Positions 16,403-24,695 of a DNA stretch of 61,177 nucleotides are shown piece by piece; the first letter of the stretch is position 1; every line of letters starts with the position of its first letter. The notes below the pieces were generated by a model that searched no databases, was not told the origin of the DNA, and worked only from the letters and a program-made list of their open reading frames with translations. Location: assembly GCA_023284085.1 (NCBI GenBank), contig JAKVHY010000035.1, positions 1 through 61,177 of the forward strand. The letters are read 5' to 3'. The position numbers and the translations under genes are program-made. The DNA is from Shewanella benthica. Lineage in GTDB: Bacteria; Pseudomonadota; Gammaproteobacteria; Enterobacterales; Shewanellaceae.

Positions 16403-18343
16403 ATGTACTTAAGCAAACTAAGAGTAAAAGGGTTTCGCTGCTTTGAGAACGACTTCAATATCAGGCTATCTGATGGATTAAACGTAATCGTAGGAGAGAA
16501 CGGAGCAGGAAAAACAGCGATAATTAGTGCAATTCGTCAACTATTTCATGACTCAGAGTCCGGTAGATACAGCATTACAAGTGATGATTTCTCTTGTTCA
16601 TTCAGGGCCGAAGCAAAGTCAGCTTCATCGTTTTCTATTCAAGCAGAATTCGATGGTCTTGACGTTAATCATAAAGTCGCTTTATTACCTTGGGTAGGCT
16701 CAGCTGATACTGCGATTTTAAACTTACAGGCAGAAAACAAAGAAGTCCGAGGAAGATTTAAAAAGATCATATGGGGCGGTAATTCAAAAAGCTCCCAATT
16801 TGATCCTGAGTTGTTAGATCTAATTCAATGTATTTACCTGCCTCCACTAAGAGATGCAGAAGCAAAGCTATCCAATGGCCGCCAATCAAGATTATCGAAA
16901 CTGTTAAAAGCGTTGAATCGTAAAGAACTAAAACAATGTAAAAAAGACGAAAGATTACATCCACTCGAAGCAAAGATCAAAGAGTTTAATGAAGCCTTAG
17001 CCGCTGATGAAACATTAAGTATCAAAGATGCTAACGAACTAATTACTACGCACTTAACACAGGCAATTGGCCGTCATTTTGGACAACAAACCAGAATTCA
17101 ATTTGTAGAAAATGACTTTACTAAGATTGCTGAAAGTTTAACACTTTTATTCTTCCCAAATTTATCAGCTGAAGATCAAGGCTTGTTCCGTAGCTTAAAT
17201 CAAAATAGTTTGGGCTATAACAATCTACTCTACATAGCATCAATTCTTGCCGAGCTCACCTTGAATGAAGAGGAAGATGAACAACCACTCTTTAAATTGC
17301 TTCTCATTGAAGAACCTGAAGCTCACTTACACCCTCAGCTACAAATAAGGCTGCTAAATCATCTTAAATCAGTAGCAGAAGAAAATAAAAACGTCCAAGT
17401 AATTGTTACCACTCACTCCACGGTCTTAGCTTCTTCTGTCGAGCTTGATTCCATTATTCACTTGTCCAAATCTAAAAAACCCATAGCTACCCCATTAAGA
17501 ACTTGTGGACTGCCGCCAAATAGCTCTCAGTTCATTAACCGCTGGTTAGATGTAACCAAATCGAACCTTCTGTTTGCAAGCGGTGTAATATTAGTGGAAG
17601 GGATTGCAGAGCAAATGATACTTCCGACTCTGGCAAAAATAATTCTTTACGAACAAGACGACGGAAAAAAGAGTTTAGAAGACCTAGGGGTATCAACCAT
17701 AAACCTAAATGGAATCTACTTTAAGCACTTCATGCAGCTCTACTGCAACATTAAAAAATCGAATGAAGAAGAAATAGATGGAGAAAATATCCCTGTACGA
17801 TGTGCTGGATTAACAGACTTAGACCCACCAAAGTTTGTTAAGGTACAAGTTCCCAACCCCCAAAAATCTGGCCAATTTAAAGAAGTTGATAACGAGTTCA
17901 TTCCATATGATGGCAATATGAAAGATGGAACTAACCATGCGATAAAACTTATCAAATCGATTAATGGCTCAACCAATGCGCGTTTGTTTGTAAGTAAATA
18001 CAAAACATTAGAGTACGACTTAGCTATGGAAGGTAATAACGCGGCGCTAATGGCCGAGGTAATAGCTTCTTTATGGCCCAAGCCTAAAAAAGGACACAGT
18101 CCAGTAATCGACGAATTTAACGAAATGGCTAAGGTGGATTGGACGCAACAACCACCCGAAAAGACAGCATTAGCAGCTAATAGCATTCTCAAACGTATCG
18201 ATGATGACAATATTGGTAAAGGAATGTTTGCTCAAGTAATCACTGACAAAATCGAGAATGGCAGTGTAGTGTTCACTGTTCCTAGTTATATTAAAAATGC
18301 TGTTCTGTGGGCTTGCTCACTAGATAAAGTTGAGGAAGTGTAA
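16403..18343 (+). CDS. gajA: Gabija GajA-like OLD-family ATPase/TOPRIM nuclease
   Basis: A 646-residue OLD-family protein, somewhat longer than the roughly 580 residues of characterised GajA. The ABC-type ATPase has Walker A VGENGAGKTAII (about 31-42). After an inserted helical region, LLLIEEPEAHLHPQLQIRLL (about 307-326) provides Walker B, and VIVTTHSTVLASS (about 335-347) the switch His. The C-terminal TOPRIM is seen as GVILVEGIAEQMILP (about 394-408, catalytic Glu) and AGLTDLDPPKF (about 472-482, the Asp-x-Asp motif). GajA cuts DNA when nucleotide pools fall and works with GajB. The stop overlaps the next start as TAATG, so the pair is translationally coupled. Confidence 0.87.
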   Translation: MYLSKLRVKGFRCFENDFNIRLSDGLNVIVGENGAGKTAIISAIRQLFHDSESGRYSITSDDFSCSFRAEAKSASSFSIQAEFDGLDVNHKVALLPWVGSADTAILNLQAENKEVRGRFKKIIWGGNSKSSQFDPELLDLIQCIYLPPLRDAEAKLSNGRQSRLSKLLKALNRKELKQCKKDERLHPLEAKIKEFNEALAADETLSIKDANELITTHLTQAIGRHFGQQTRIQFVENDFTKIAESLTLLFFPNLSAEDQGLFRSLNQNSLGYNNLLYIASILAELTLNEEEDEQPLFKLLLIEEPEAHLHPQLQIRLLNHLKSVAEENKNVQVIVTTHSTVLASSVELDSIIHLSKSKKPIATPLRTCGLPPNSSQFINRWLDVTKSNLLFASGVILVEGIAEQMILPTLAKIILYEQDDGKKSLEDLGVSTINLNGIYFKHFMQLYCNIKKSNEEEIDGENIPVRCAGLTDLDPPKFVKVQVPNPQKSGQFKEVDNEFIPYDGNMKDGTNHAIKLIKSINGSTNARLFVSKYKTLEYDLAMEGNNAALMAEVIASLWPKPKKGHSPVIDEFNEMAKVDWTQQPPEKTALAANSILKRIDDDNIGKGMFAQVITDKIENGSVVFTVPSYIKNAVLWACSLDKVEEV

Positions 18344-20103
18344 TGGCTTTTGAGTTTACAAACGAACAATTTGAATATATTAACTCAAGCATTGAAAACC
18401 ATGTATTCCTTGAAGCCTGCCCTGGTAGCGGTAAAACAGAGATTGTTGCAGCCAAGGTAGCTAAAGAAATCGACTCTTGGAGCCCCCTACCTAGTGGTTT
18501 GGCGGTTCTTTCTTTTACCAACAGCGCTACGAATGAGCTAACAAAGCGCATAGCAAAGTATCTCCCCCCAGGCCGAAGTATGTTTCCACATTTTTTAGGC
18601 ACATTTGATAGCTTTATCTATAAAAACATAGTTAGTCCACTTGCAACTGAACTGACTGGATTTACTGGTGACAATGATGATGCTTCTATTCGTATAGTAG
18701 AGCCTTCAGGGTATTTAGGTTATCGGTCAAAATATCAGTATGGTGGACGAGGAAACGTATATGCACACCATTTTTCCATCACCGGTAACAATAAAATAAC
18801 GTTCGATACCGGCGACTCAATACAAAATAGAACGCTTAACTCTCTGGTTCTCAAAGACTGGGAAGAAAGGGACCTACAAAATGTTAAAAAGAGAATGCTT
18901 CGAGGAGGATTGGCTACCTATAAAGATATTGAATGCCTTGCACTCACAGCTTTAACTAGTAATAACCTCTGCCACTTCGTAGAACTACTTGTAAAACGCT
19001 ATCCACTGATAATGATTGACGAATGCCAAGACCTGTCTGAAGAGCAACTTACAATCCTTCTAATTCTTGCTGACAATGGCGCCAAGCTTCATTTCATAGG
19101 AGATCTACATCAAGCAATATATGGTTTTCGCGACGTTGACCCTGAAAAAATTAGCCAGTTTGTTAGGAATAACGATTTTATTGAATTAAAGCTCAGTAGG
19201 AACTTTCGTAGTTGCCAAAACATCGTAAACCTGTGCTCTATAATCTCGGGGCGAGATCACATAACTGGAAACGTATCTTGGCTGGACTCTAGGTGCTTAG
19301 TTATCCAGTACAAAAAATGTCCTACAGAGCTCATTGGGATCTTTGAAGAGAAGTGCAATGGTTTTGATCACAATGTCGTCGTATCAAGAGGGCATTCTAT
19401 TTTACGTAAATTTCAAACCTCTGTTAGTAAATTAAACAACATTCAAAAGCTAGCTCTAGCGGTGAAACTGTTTAACCCCAACGACATGGAAGCGCTAAAC
19501 AATTCCATGGAGTTATTTTCTGAATTCATTAGCTATTATCTAACCGAAAGTTGCAAACCAAACAGCTTTAATTGTCCACAATCCGTAGACTCTAACCTTG
19601 CTTGGCGAAAATTCCTGTGTAAATCATTGAATCATTTAGTCAGTAATGACCTTAAACATATGCAAGTTTCATGGTCTGATTGGGTGAAGCGCTCTAAGGT
19701 GTTAGTTCGAACTCTTTCAAAACAATATTTTTGCCCAGAAGACATTTCTACAGTTTTAGCTCCTCTAGATGAAGTAAACCTGACGTCTCCGGCAGGATTC
19801 GCAAAAAATGAAGTTAATTCTGTCTTAGGTTCCACTAGTAAATCGACACAATCCTATAGGATGTCAACAATTCACGGGTCTAAAGGTGAAACCCATGATG
19901 TGACTATAGTCATATCCACTGCTCAGGCTGGAGGGCAGCCAGGCTCCCACTGGCAGAGCTGGCTTAATGAACCAAATAGTGAAGCCGCCAGATTTGCTTA
20001 TGTAGCATCATCAAGACCCAGACATTACCTAATCTGGGCAGTAAAAACCCTGAAAAATACGGAAAGAGAAAGGCTTGAGGCGATAGGGTTTAAGATTTTG
20101 TGA
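18343..20103 (+). CDS. gajB: Gabija GajB-like UvrD/Rep-type helicase
   Basis: A 586-residue superfamily 1 helicase. Motifs in order: FTNEQFEYI (Q motif, about 5-13), EACPGSGKTEIVAAKV (Walker A, about 25-40), VLSFTNSATNELTKRI (motif Ia, about 55-70), LIMIDECQDLSEEQL (motif II, about 222-236), HFIGDLHQAIYGFR (motif III, about 250-263), LSRNFRSC (motif IV) and STIHGSKGETHDVTIV (motif V, about 509-524). It ends with YVASSRPRHYLIWAV (motif VI). It is about 90 residues longer than characterised GajB. GajB unwinds DNA and activates or assists the GajA nuclease. The order (OLD nuclease then UvrD helicase, overlapping) is the diagnostic Gabija layout. Confidence 0.87.
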   Translation: MAFEFTNEQFEYINSSIENHVFLEACPGSGKTEIVAAKVAKEIDSWSPLPSGLAVLSFTNSATNELTKRIAKYLPPGRSMFPHFLGTFDSFIYKNIVSPLATELTGFTGDNDDASIRIVEPSGYLGYRSKYQYGGRGNVYAHHFSITGNNKITFDTGDSIQNRTLNSLVLKDWEERDLQNVKKRMLRGGLATYKDIECLALTALTSNNLCHFVELLVKRYPLIMIDECQDLSEEQLTILLILADNGAKLHFIGDLHQAIYGFRDVDPEKISQFVRNNDFIELKLSRNFRSCQNIVNLCSIISGRDHITGNVSWLDSRCLVIQYKKCPTELIGIFEEKCNGFDHNVVVSRGHSILRKFQTSVSKLNNIQKLALAVKLFNPNDMEALNNSMELFSEFISYYLTESCKPNSFNCPQSVDSNLAWRKFLCKSLNHLVSNDLKHMQVSWSDWVKRSKVLVRTLSKQYFCPEDISTVLAPLDEVNLTSPAGFAKNEVNSVLGSTSKSTQSYRMSTIHGSKGETHDVTIVISTAQAGGQPGSHWQSWLNEPNSEAARFAYVASSRPRHYLIWAVKTLKNTERERLEAIGFKIL

Positions 20104-20327
20104 TTAAACTTTTTCTGATATACCTCAAGTTGCATGATATTTACATCCATTAGATAATTTTGTTCAAATTATAGGTTAGTGGAATGATTTAAAATTTTAG
20201 AGTAACTCATAAAAGGGCTGAAACGAGTCAGTTCCTCTCCACTGACTTGTACCTAAACCGGTAAAGTGACAAACTTTAATGATCATTGATCAGACTTTAT
20301 TGCCTGCCGACAACACCAAATCTAGCG
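20104..20327. other. Spacer after the Gabija pair
   Basis: AT-rich, with no gene recognised and no strong terminator stem visible. It separates the defence island from the cluster of tiny minus-strand genes. Confidence 0.5.
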
Positions 20328-20459
20328 TTAAATTAGCTTGACCAGTTTGGCTTTCTGGATTTTATCCATGATATTAAGCGCAATCTTAATACCTTTAGTT
20401 TCAAGATTCTCTCTGTGCCACATGCTTTTTTTCGTTTGGTCAGACTTCTTATTGTTCAT
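20328..20459 (-). CDS. Tiny basic protein, 43 residues
   Basis: A short minus-strand gene reads MNNKKSDQTKKSMWHRENLE and continues to KIQKAKLVKLI. It is strongly basic and probably helical. A GCGGAAG ribosome-binding site sits a few bases before the ATG. It follows another small secreted-type gene (20562-20861) on the same strand. No family recognised; the good start context is the main support. Confidence 0.5.
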   Translation of the reverse strand: MNNKKSDQTKKSMWHRENLETKGIKIALNIMDKIQKAKLVKLI

Positions 20460-20561
20460 TACTTCCGCCTGCTAGTGAGTTGATTAAGGTAAGGAGAGCA
20501 CAACGGCCTTCCCCCTTAGCCTATATAGTAGGGCCTAGTTTTAGATAAAAAGTTGATGGCA

Positions 20562-20861
20562 TCAGTCTATGATGGCCTTACTCGCTTTTTTCATCAGCTT
20601 GTCATTTTTTTTCGGCTTGGCTATATCCACAACTTTTCCCGCAACACCCTCATCGGGCAATGTTTCATTTACTGCTTTAGTTGTCGTGTTCTTAGCGGTT
20701 TCGGCAGGAGAACACCGACCTTTAACGCCTATGGTGGCATTTGCTACTGCACTTTTAGTGGCTTTCTCTGGTGTACAGTCTGGCTTAATAATCCCAGCAC
20801 TGGCAAGTTGAGAAAAGCTTAGCACCACACCAACAAACATAATTTTACATACCCTATTCAT
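20562..20861 (-). CDS. Small exported hypothetical protein
   Basis: A 99-residue protein with a clear signal peptide (MNRVCKIMFVGVVLSFSQLASA, cleavage likely after ASA near residue 22). The mature part of about 77 residues has two cysteines (IKPDCTPEKATK, KGRCSPAETAKN) set in similar sequence contexts, suggesting a small internal duplication and a possible disulfide in the periplasm. The ATG at 20861 is preferred over a GTG three bases upstream. AGAGG lies just ahead. Function unknown. Confidence 0.65.
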   Translation of the reverse strand: MNRVCKIMFVGVVLSFSQLASAGIIKPDCTPEKATKSAVANATIGVKGRCSPAETAKNTTTKAVNETLPDEGVAGKVVDIAKPKKNDKLMKKASKAIID

Positions 20862-21000
20862 CACAGCCTCTCGAATATTAAAAAACAGAACCGATGCAAC
20901 ATACTAGCACTAGGCATTACCTCTCTCAATTAAGGGATTTGAATAAACTCCATCTACCACGTAGCCCATATGTGACTAGCGCCACTCCATATCGATGTCT

Positions 21001-21105
21001 TCATTCGTTAAGCTCAGCTTGGGTCTTTGGCTTAGGTTTATTACGCACTTTTTTTGCTTCATTGTTGATAGTAAAGTGCTGGGCTTTCGCTGTTGGCTTG
21101 GTCAC
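21001..21105 (-). CDS. Tiny protein with GTG start, 34 residues
   Basis: The minus strand reads (GTG)TKPTAKAQHFTINNEAK and on to KPKPKTQAELNE before a TGA at 21001. An AGGA element precedes the GTG, and a TATAAT box lies about 45 bases upstream (21149-21154 on the opposite strand). It is lysine- and proline-rich. A plus-strand frame across the same bases (20894-21238) has no such signals and is judged a shadow. Function unknown. Confidence 0.4.
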   Translation of the reverse strand: MTKPTAKAQHFTINNEAKKVRNKPKPKTQAELNE

Positions 21106-21148
21106 AATAGTGTTGTCCTGGCTAATTATCGTTAAAGGGAATGCTGGT

Positions 21149-21154
21149 ATTATA
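21149..21154 (-). promoter_or_regulatory. Perfect -10 box (TATAAT) on the minus strand
   Basis: TATAAT occurs on the minus strand 45 bases upstream of the tiny gene at 21001-21105 and just downstream of a terminator-like hairpin. The matching -35 box would fall in the hairpin region and is not clear. Confidence 0.45.
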
Positions 21155-21156
21155 CG

Positions 21157-21182
21157 CAAAAAAGGCCGCTATGCGGCTTTGT
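21157..21182 (-). terminator. Rho-independent terminator, minus strand
   Basis: On the minus strand AAAGCCGC, an ATA loop and GCGGCCTT are followed by a run of T residues. It would end transcription coming from the resolvase gene side, directly before the TATAAT box of the next unit. Confidence 0.6.
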
Positions 21183-21358
21183 TGCAGCGCTCACTTTTCA
21201 ACCTGGAATCACCCAATTTTGGATGCTTAAATCGATAAAAACACAGCAAAGACGTAATGGAATAGGCTAAAACATAGTGATTTCACGCATTCGTACAGTG
21301 GTTTTTTGAGCGGATAAATAAAGCCGAAGCGCGGCATAACCCTGAGACGGCCGGTTAG

Positions 21359-21496
21359 TTGTTCACGCTGGCATCCTATGGACGGCGAGACCCTGAATAT
21401 CAGGAGGATTTACGCGAGATATTTGTCAGAAAGAAGATCCCTTCGGAATTTCCGTCACATTATATTTCTGATGCCCCTTTGCACACCTTAAATTAA
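21359..21496 (+). pseudogene. Gene fragment, 45 codons, origin unknown
   Basis: An open stretch reads TLASYGRRDPEYQEDLREIF and then VRKKIPSEFPSHYISD to a TAA at 21496. The composition is protein-like. An in-frame stop (21356-21358) lies immediately before it and no start with a ribosome-binding site is present, so it is probably the 3' remnant of a lost gene. The parent family is not recognised. Confidence 0.4.
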
Positions 21497-21546
21497 ATAA
21501 CGGGTTAAGTGACAAATTTTGACAGCTAGGTCTTCCTCGTACAGAC

Positions 21547-21574
21547 TGTCACATAATCGGTGGTTTATGTGACA
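21547..21574. repeat. Perfect inverted repeat TGTCACATAA / TTATGTGACA
   Basis: Ten-base arms separated by TCGGTGGT. Related TGTGACA or TGACA words occur just to the left (about 21510-21535). The half-site resembles the TGTCACAT words at the ends of the ISNCY-like element, so it may be an element relic or an operator. Confidence 0.55.
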
Positions 21575-21641
21575 ACAGAGCCCGCCATATAGACACCATG
21601 TAAAAGGCACTGACTAACACTGTGAGTCCTCAAGACAAGCT

Positions 21642-22208
21642 TTATGCTGTGTTGTCTTTTTTCATGTCATCAATTATTTTATAGACAGTTGATCGCGCAA
21701 TCTTTAATTGATTAGCGATCTCCGTAGCACCAATACCCTGGCTACACATAGATAGAACTAGGCTTCTGTCGATCGTACGTTTTCTACCGAACCTGATACC
21801 TTTTAGCTTAGCTTCCTCCCGTCCTTCATTTGTTCGTTCCAAAATGCGATGACGTTCTGCTTGGGCTACTGCAGATAAAATAGTGACAACCATTTTTCCC
21901 ATCTCCCCCTCAGTACTGATGCCGTCATCTAGGAATTTCACAGCAACACCTTGTTCTTCAAATTCCTTTATTAAATGAATCATGTCAGCCGTATCGCGCC
22001 CAAGACGATCCAATTTTTTTACTAAGATGACATCGCCATCCTCTACTTTGATCCGTAACAGTTCAAGACCCTTTCGATTAGTATTACTGCCAGAGCCTTT
22101 GTCGCTAAAAATACGACTGACTTTAACACCGGCATCTTTGAGAGTCTTGAGTTGAATATCGAGAGATTGCTGACTGGTCGATACTCTTGCGTAGCCAAAA
22201 AGTCGCAT
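21642..22208 (-). CDS. Serine recombinase (resolvase/invertase family)
   Basis: A 188-residue small serine recombinase. The catalytic Ser10 is in YARVSTSQQSLDIQL (6-20). KKLDRLGRDTADMIHLIKEF (about 64-83) carries the conserved catalytic arginines, and the long E helix (about 105-135, AQAERHRILERTNEGREEAK) leads to a C-terminal helix-turn-helix (GATEIANQLKIARSTVYKII, about 162-181). Such enzymes resolve plasmid multimers or cointegrates at a res site. A res-like inverted array lies immediately upstream (22229-22316), supporting a plasmid multimer-resolution role. Next to the par genes it fits a stability module. Confidence 0.93.
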   Translation of the reverse strand: MRLFGYARVSTSQQSLDIQLKTLKDAGVKVSRIFSDKGSGSNTNRKGLELLRIKVEDGDVILVKKLDRLGRDTADMIHLIKEFEEQGVAVKFLDDGISTEGEMGKMVVTILSAVAQAERHRILERTNEGREEAKLKGIRFGRKRTIDRSLVLSMCSQGIGATEIANQLKIARSTVYKIIDDMKKDNTA

Positions 22209-22228
22209 GAAATGTCTCCTAAATCGAT

Positions 22229-22316
22229 TGTCGGACAGTATGTGTCTATTATCTCAAAATAACGATTTAATAGACACCTTAATGGTACTGTTTTAGCGCG
22301 TCCGATAACTTATGAA
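22229..22316. promoter_or_regulatory. Putative res site for the serine recombinase
   Basis: Directly upstream of the resolvase start, TGTCTATTA (22243-22251) and TAATAGACA (22268-22276) form a perfect inverted pair 34 bp in span. Related TGTCGGACA-like (22229-22237) and CGTCCGATA-like (22308-22316) words flank it. Multiple resolvase dimer sites next to the gene are the usual res layout, which would also autoregulate the promoter. Confidence 0.6.
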
Positions 22317-22411
22317 TTATCATACAAAAAACCTTACCGTACGAGGCCAATCAAGGTAATTGTCGCTCTATACCAATTCTTAAAACTCTTTTACTCACCT
22401 CCTTGCCATAA

Positions 22412-22619
22412 CAACTCTTTACTATAGAACTCTATAGTAAAGATACTGAGAGCTGAGCGCCTATAGAAACTCTATACTATAGAGTTCTATACCTATGTAG
22501 TAGAGACTTTTATACTATAGAATTCTTTACTTTGCGTTTGGCACCGTATATCTTATAAGCTAAACTTCAACAAAATCATTTACATTAGAACTCTATACTA
22601 AAGAACTCTATAGGATAGA
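22412..22619. repeat. Par centromere/operator repeat array
   Basis: About six copies of a palindromic core AACTCTATA(C/G)T or its inverse lie between the resolvase and parA. Examples are CTTTACTATA with TATAGTAAAG (22417-22442, perfect 10-bp arms), ACTCTATA-C-TATAGAGT (22469-22485), TACTATAGAATTC (around 22513) and GAACTCTATACT plus GAACTCTATAGG (22588-22613). In type Ib par systems the centromere-binding protein binds such an array upstream of parA, both as parS and as operator. Confidence 0.8.
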
Positions 22620-22640
22620 GAAAAGTAGATCGGAGCATAG

Positions 22641-23240
22641 ATGATGAAAATTAAGCTTGTTAGTGTTTGGAATCCCAAAGGAGGACAGGGAAAATCAATG
22701 CTTGCATTGAATCTGGCCTCAGCCTCTGTTGAGTTAGGACTGAAACCTTTGGTTATCTGCCAAGATCAACAAGGAACATCAATGTTATATTTCAAGGGGG
22801 GCAAATTACCTTTTGAAGTAAAAGCACAAATACCGAAACAAAGACCAGATGCAGATATTATTTTTTTCGATCACCAAGCCAGTGATTGGGAGGTTCCTAC
22901 GCCTAATCTAATTGTTATGCCTTTAAAGCCTGCGAGAGATCAATATGCTACTTATATTGACGCATTTAAAAGGGCTAAAAGCTTAAATAAAGATATTTTA
23001 ACGGTAGTTACCGATGGCCAAGCTCATCGTGCAGATGAGAAAAGAACAACCCAAGCCTTAAAAGAAAAAGGGGCATTTGTAATACCTTCCAGTGGAGTAT
23101 TTAGTCGAGCAGCTGAAGAATATAGAACGATTTTTGATCCTGCATTAAATAAAGCTTACAAAATCAATGAGCGTAGACGTGAAATATCTAAAATATTAGG
23201 GCGAATATTAATGGAACAACCGACAACAGAGTTGGTATAA
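22641..23240 (+). CDS. parA: ParA-family partition ATPase (small, type Ib)
   Basis: A 199-residue MinD/ParA-type ATPase with the deviant Walker A WNPKGGQGKSMLALNLASA (about 10-28). IIFFDHQASDWE (about 74-85) is the Walker B region, where Asp is followed by His rather than the usual xxP. There is no N-terminal DNA-binding domain, so this is the short type Ib form. It moves plasmid copies over the nucleoid using the array upstream and the small protein encoded two bases downstream. The start could be the ATG at 22641 or 22644. Confidence 0.92.
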   Translation: MMKIKLVSVWNPKGGQGKSMLALNLASASVELGLKPLVICQDQQGTSMLYFKGGKLPFEVKAQIPKQRPDADIIFFDHQASDWEVPTPNLIVMPLKPARDQYATYIDAFKRAKSLNKDILTVVTDGQAHRADEKRTTQALKEKGAFVIPSSGVFSRAAEEYRTIFDPALNKAYKINERRREISKILGRILMEQPTTELV

Positions 23241-23242
23241 AT

Positions 23243-23524
23243 ATGTCAAATACCCCAAGCTGGATGGAAGAAGAAGAAGAAAGAGCTGAGCAAGTAACCT
23301 CAACGGGTCAAACATTCAACCCTAAAGCCCCGCAGCTTATTAGGGTACATAAAGAGCCGTCGCGCAAACAGAAAAATTTCTATATTCAGGAATCCTTTGC
23401 TGAAAAATTCGAGGAGTTAGTTTTTCAACAAAAAAAGGTGAAAGGCAGTAAAGCCCCAGCCCTTGCAGAAGAAGCATTATTATTATTATTTGAAAAATAC
23501 GATTTAGATATAAATGACCTCTAA
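23243..23524 (+). CDS. Small centromere-binding partition protein (ParB/ParG-like)
   Basis: A 93-residue protein immediately after parA. The N-terminus is acidic and probably flexible (SWMEEEEERAEQV). The C-terminal half (about 35-90, SRKQKNFYIQESFAEKFEEL then KGSKAPALAEEALLLLFEKY) looks like a ribbon-helix-helix dimer. That combination, a mobile tail and an RHH fold, is typical of type Ib partners, which bind the upstream repeats and stimulate ParA. A perfect inverted repeat follows at 23541-23571. The RHH assignment is by pattern only. Confidence 0.8.
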   Translation: MSNTPSWMEEEEERAEQVTSTGQTFNPKAPQLIRVHKEPSRKQKNFYIQESFAEKFEELVFQQKKVKGSKAPALAEEALLLLFEKYDLDINDL

Positions 23525-23540
23525 CATACAAGAAGTTAAC

Positions 23541-23571
23541 GGTCTATAGCAATGTGGAGTTGCTATAGACC
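23541..23571. terminator. 12-bp perfect hairpin after the par operon
   Basis: GGTCTATAGCAA (23541-23552) and TTGCTATAGACC (23560-23571) enclose TGTGGAG. It follows the parB-like stop by 16 bases. There is no T run, so it may be an mRNA-stabilising hairpin, an attenuator or a DNA-binding site instead of a classical terminator. Confidence 0.5.
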
Positions 23572-23602
23572 TGTAACACCACCAACCTAGAAGGGGAAAA
23601 CA

Positions 23603-23749
23603 ATGTTACAAAAACAGTATACCGAAATTGAAAAAGCACGTCTAATCGACTTACCGCAGCTTCCGGCGTGGCAATTAATTCAATGGCTCTCGACGAAACC
23701 GAACTGGATGCAACAGAGGGTGATAAAACAGCTCACTCTAAAGAGCTAA
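23603..23749 (+). CDS. Small hypothetical protein, 48 residues
   Basis: The frame reads MLQKQYTEIEKARLIDLPQL and ends WMQQRVIKQLTLKS. A good ribosome-binding site (GAAGGGG) lies seven bases before the ATG. It is the third gene in line after parA and parB on the same strand, so it may be co-transcribed past the hairpin at 23541. Composition is helix-like with three Trp residues. Function unknown. Confidence 0.55.
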   Translation: MLQKQYTEIEKARLIDLPQLPAWQLIQWLSTKPNWMQQRVIKQLTLKS

Positions 23750-23789
23750 CATTAGTTAACCTATGTAGATACTAAAAAGTTATTCTTTC

Positions 23790-24059
23790 CTAATGACCTT
23801 TTAGCATCTCTAAATCTCCTCTCTGAATCCCTTCGGCCATGGCTTCTAACAATGAGGCCATACGATAAAAGCCAGGGAATTGGGCATAAAGGTAATCAAG
23901 TTCCACATTGTTGCAGTTACCAATCACAGTTTTGAAGGGGATCATGAGTTCAAATAAATTTCTTAATAGTGATTCATCACCGATATTACTATCAGGATAT
24001 TTATTGACGTGTTCATCAATGTTTTTGGCTATTTCCTTGTATTGACTACTAATTTCCAA
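23790..24059 (-). CDS. Hypothetical protein, 89 residues
   Basis: An acidic, helical soluble protein with EISSQYKEIAKNIDEHVNKY at the start and YLYAQFPGFYRMASLLEAMA (about 56-75) near the end. It lacks signal or membrane segments. AAGGAAATAAAC-like purines precede the start on the minus strand. It lies between the par module and the probable replication region. Family not recognised. Confidence 0.6.
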   Translation of the reverse strand: MEISSQYKEIAKNIDEHVNKYPDSNIGDESLLRNLFELMIPFKTVIGNCNNVELDYLYAQFPGFYRMASLLEAMAEGIQRGDLEMLKGH

Positions 24060-24179
24060 TGTTTATTTCCTTCTCCAGTAACAGATACTCTCACAAAAAA
24101 TGAATAAATTAACAGCCAAGTAGTAAAAAATAATCATTTCATGAGGATATCAGCATACTCAACTCACGTTTATCTTCTT

Positions 24180-24210
24180 AGCTATAGAATGGTGTAACCA
24201 TTTTATAGCT
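24180..24210. repeat. Long inverted repeat
   Basis: AGCTATA-G-AATGGT, a GTA loop, and ACCATT-T-TATAGCT form 13-bp arms with one mismatch. The T run after it (GATGTTTTTG) gives it a terminator look for plus-strand transcripts, but no plus-strand gene ends here. Confidence 0.55.
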
Positions 24211-24686
24211 GATGTTTTTGATTGGAACTTAAGCTTTTCAACAAAACTAGCTAAACATAGATAGAACAAAGGATAAATAATTATTTTAAATTACTATGTT
24301 CTATTTTTTGCATCTATTCTCACTTCCAACGTTTAATTTTCAAAATACTGTATGTTTTTCTGAACACTAGTAAGTCTTCAATTTGGCTTTTTTCTCTTGC
24401 TAGACCTTCGCGATAGCGAAAACCCCGTAGGGAAATGGACCTGCAAGTTGATTAGCCGTTTGAAGGCCGTAGGCAAAACGAACCCTTCCGATTGTGCTTT
24501 AAATTATGTCCCCTGGCGCGTAAGCGTTTGCCAGGCATTGGACATTGCATTCTTATCCCCTGATTTTTCTCCTTCTAATAATATTCTTTTTTAAATTTAT
24601 TCTCTTATAGCTCGAAGAGCTTAAAAGAAGGACTCCAAGTTTTAACTCCGTTTCTTTACTCCCATTTTATATAGGTAATACATGGC

Positions 24687-24695
24687 TTATCCACA
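24687..24695 (+). promoter_or_regulatory. Consensus DnaA box (TTATCCACA)
   Basis: A perfect match to the DnaA binding consensus, about 150 bp past the end of the putative Rep gene in an AT-rich noncoding stretch. A single box can occur by chance, but its location supports an origin nearby. Confidence 0.5.

Noticed and set aside
20894..21238. A 114-codon plus-strand frame
   Set aside because: Composition is poor for a protein, there is no ribosome-binding site, and the minus strand of the same region has a better small gene with a -10 box and Shine-Dalgarno.
22412..22619. Possible CRISPR array
   Set aside because: The repeats are short palindromes with irregular spacing and no unique spacers of constant length; they fit a partition site.
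24397..24594. A 65-codon plus-strand frame between the par and rep regions
   Set aside because: No start signals, and it overlaps a hairpin; treated as noncoding origin-side DNA.
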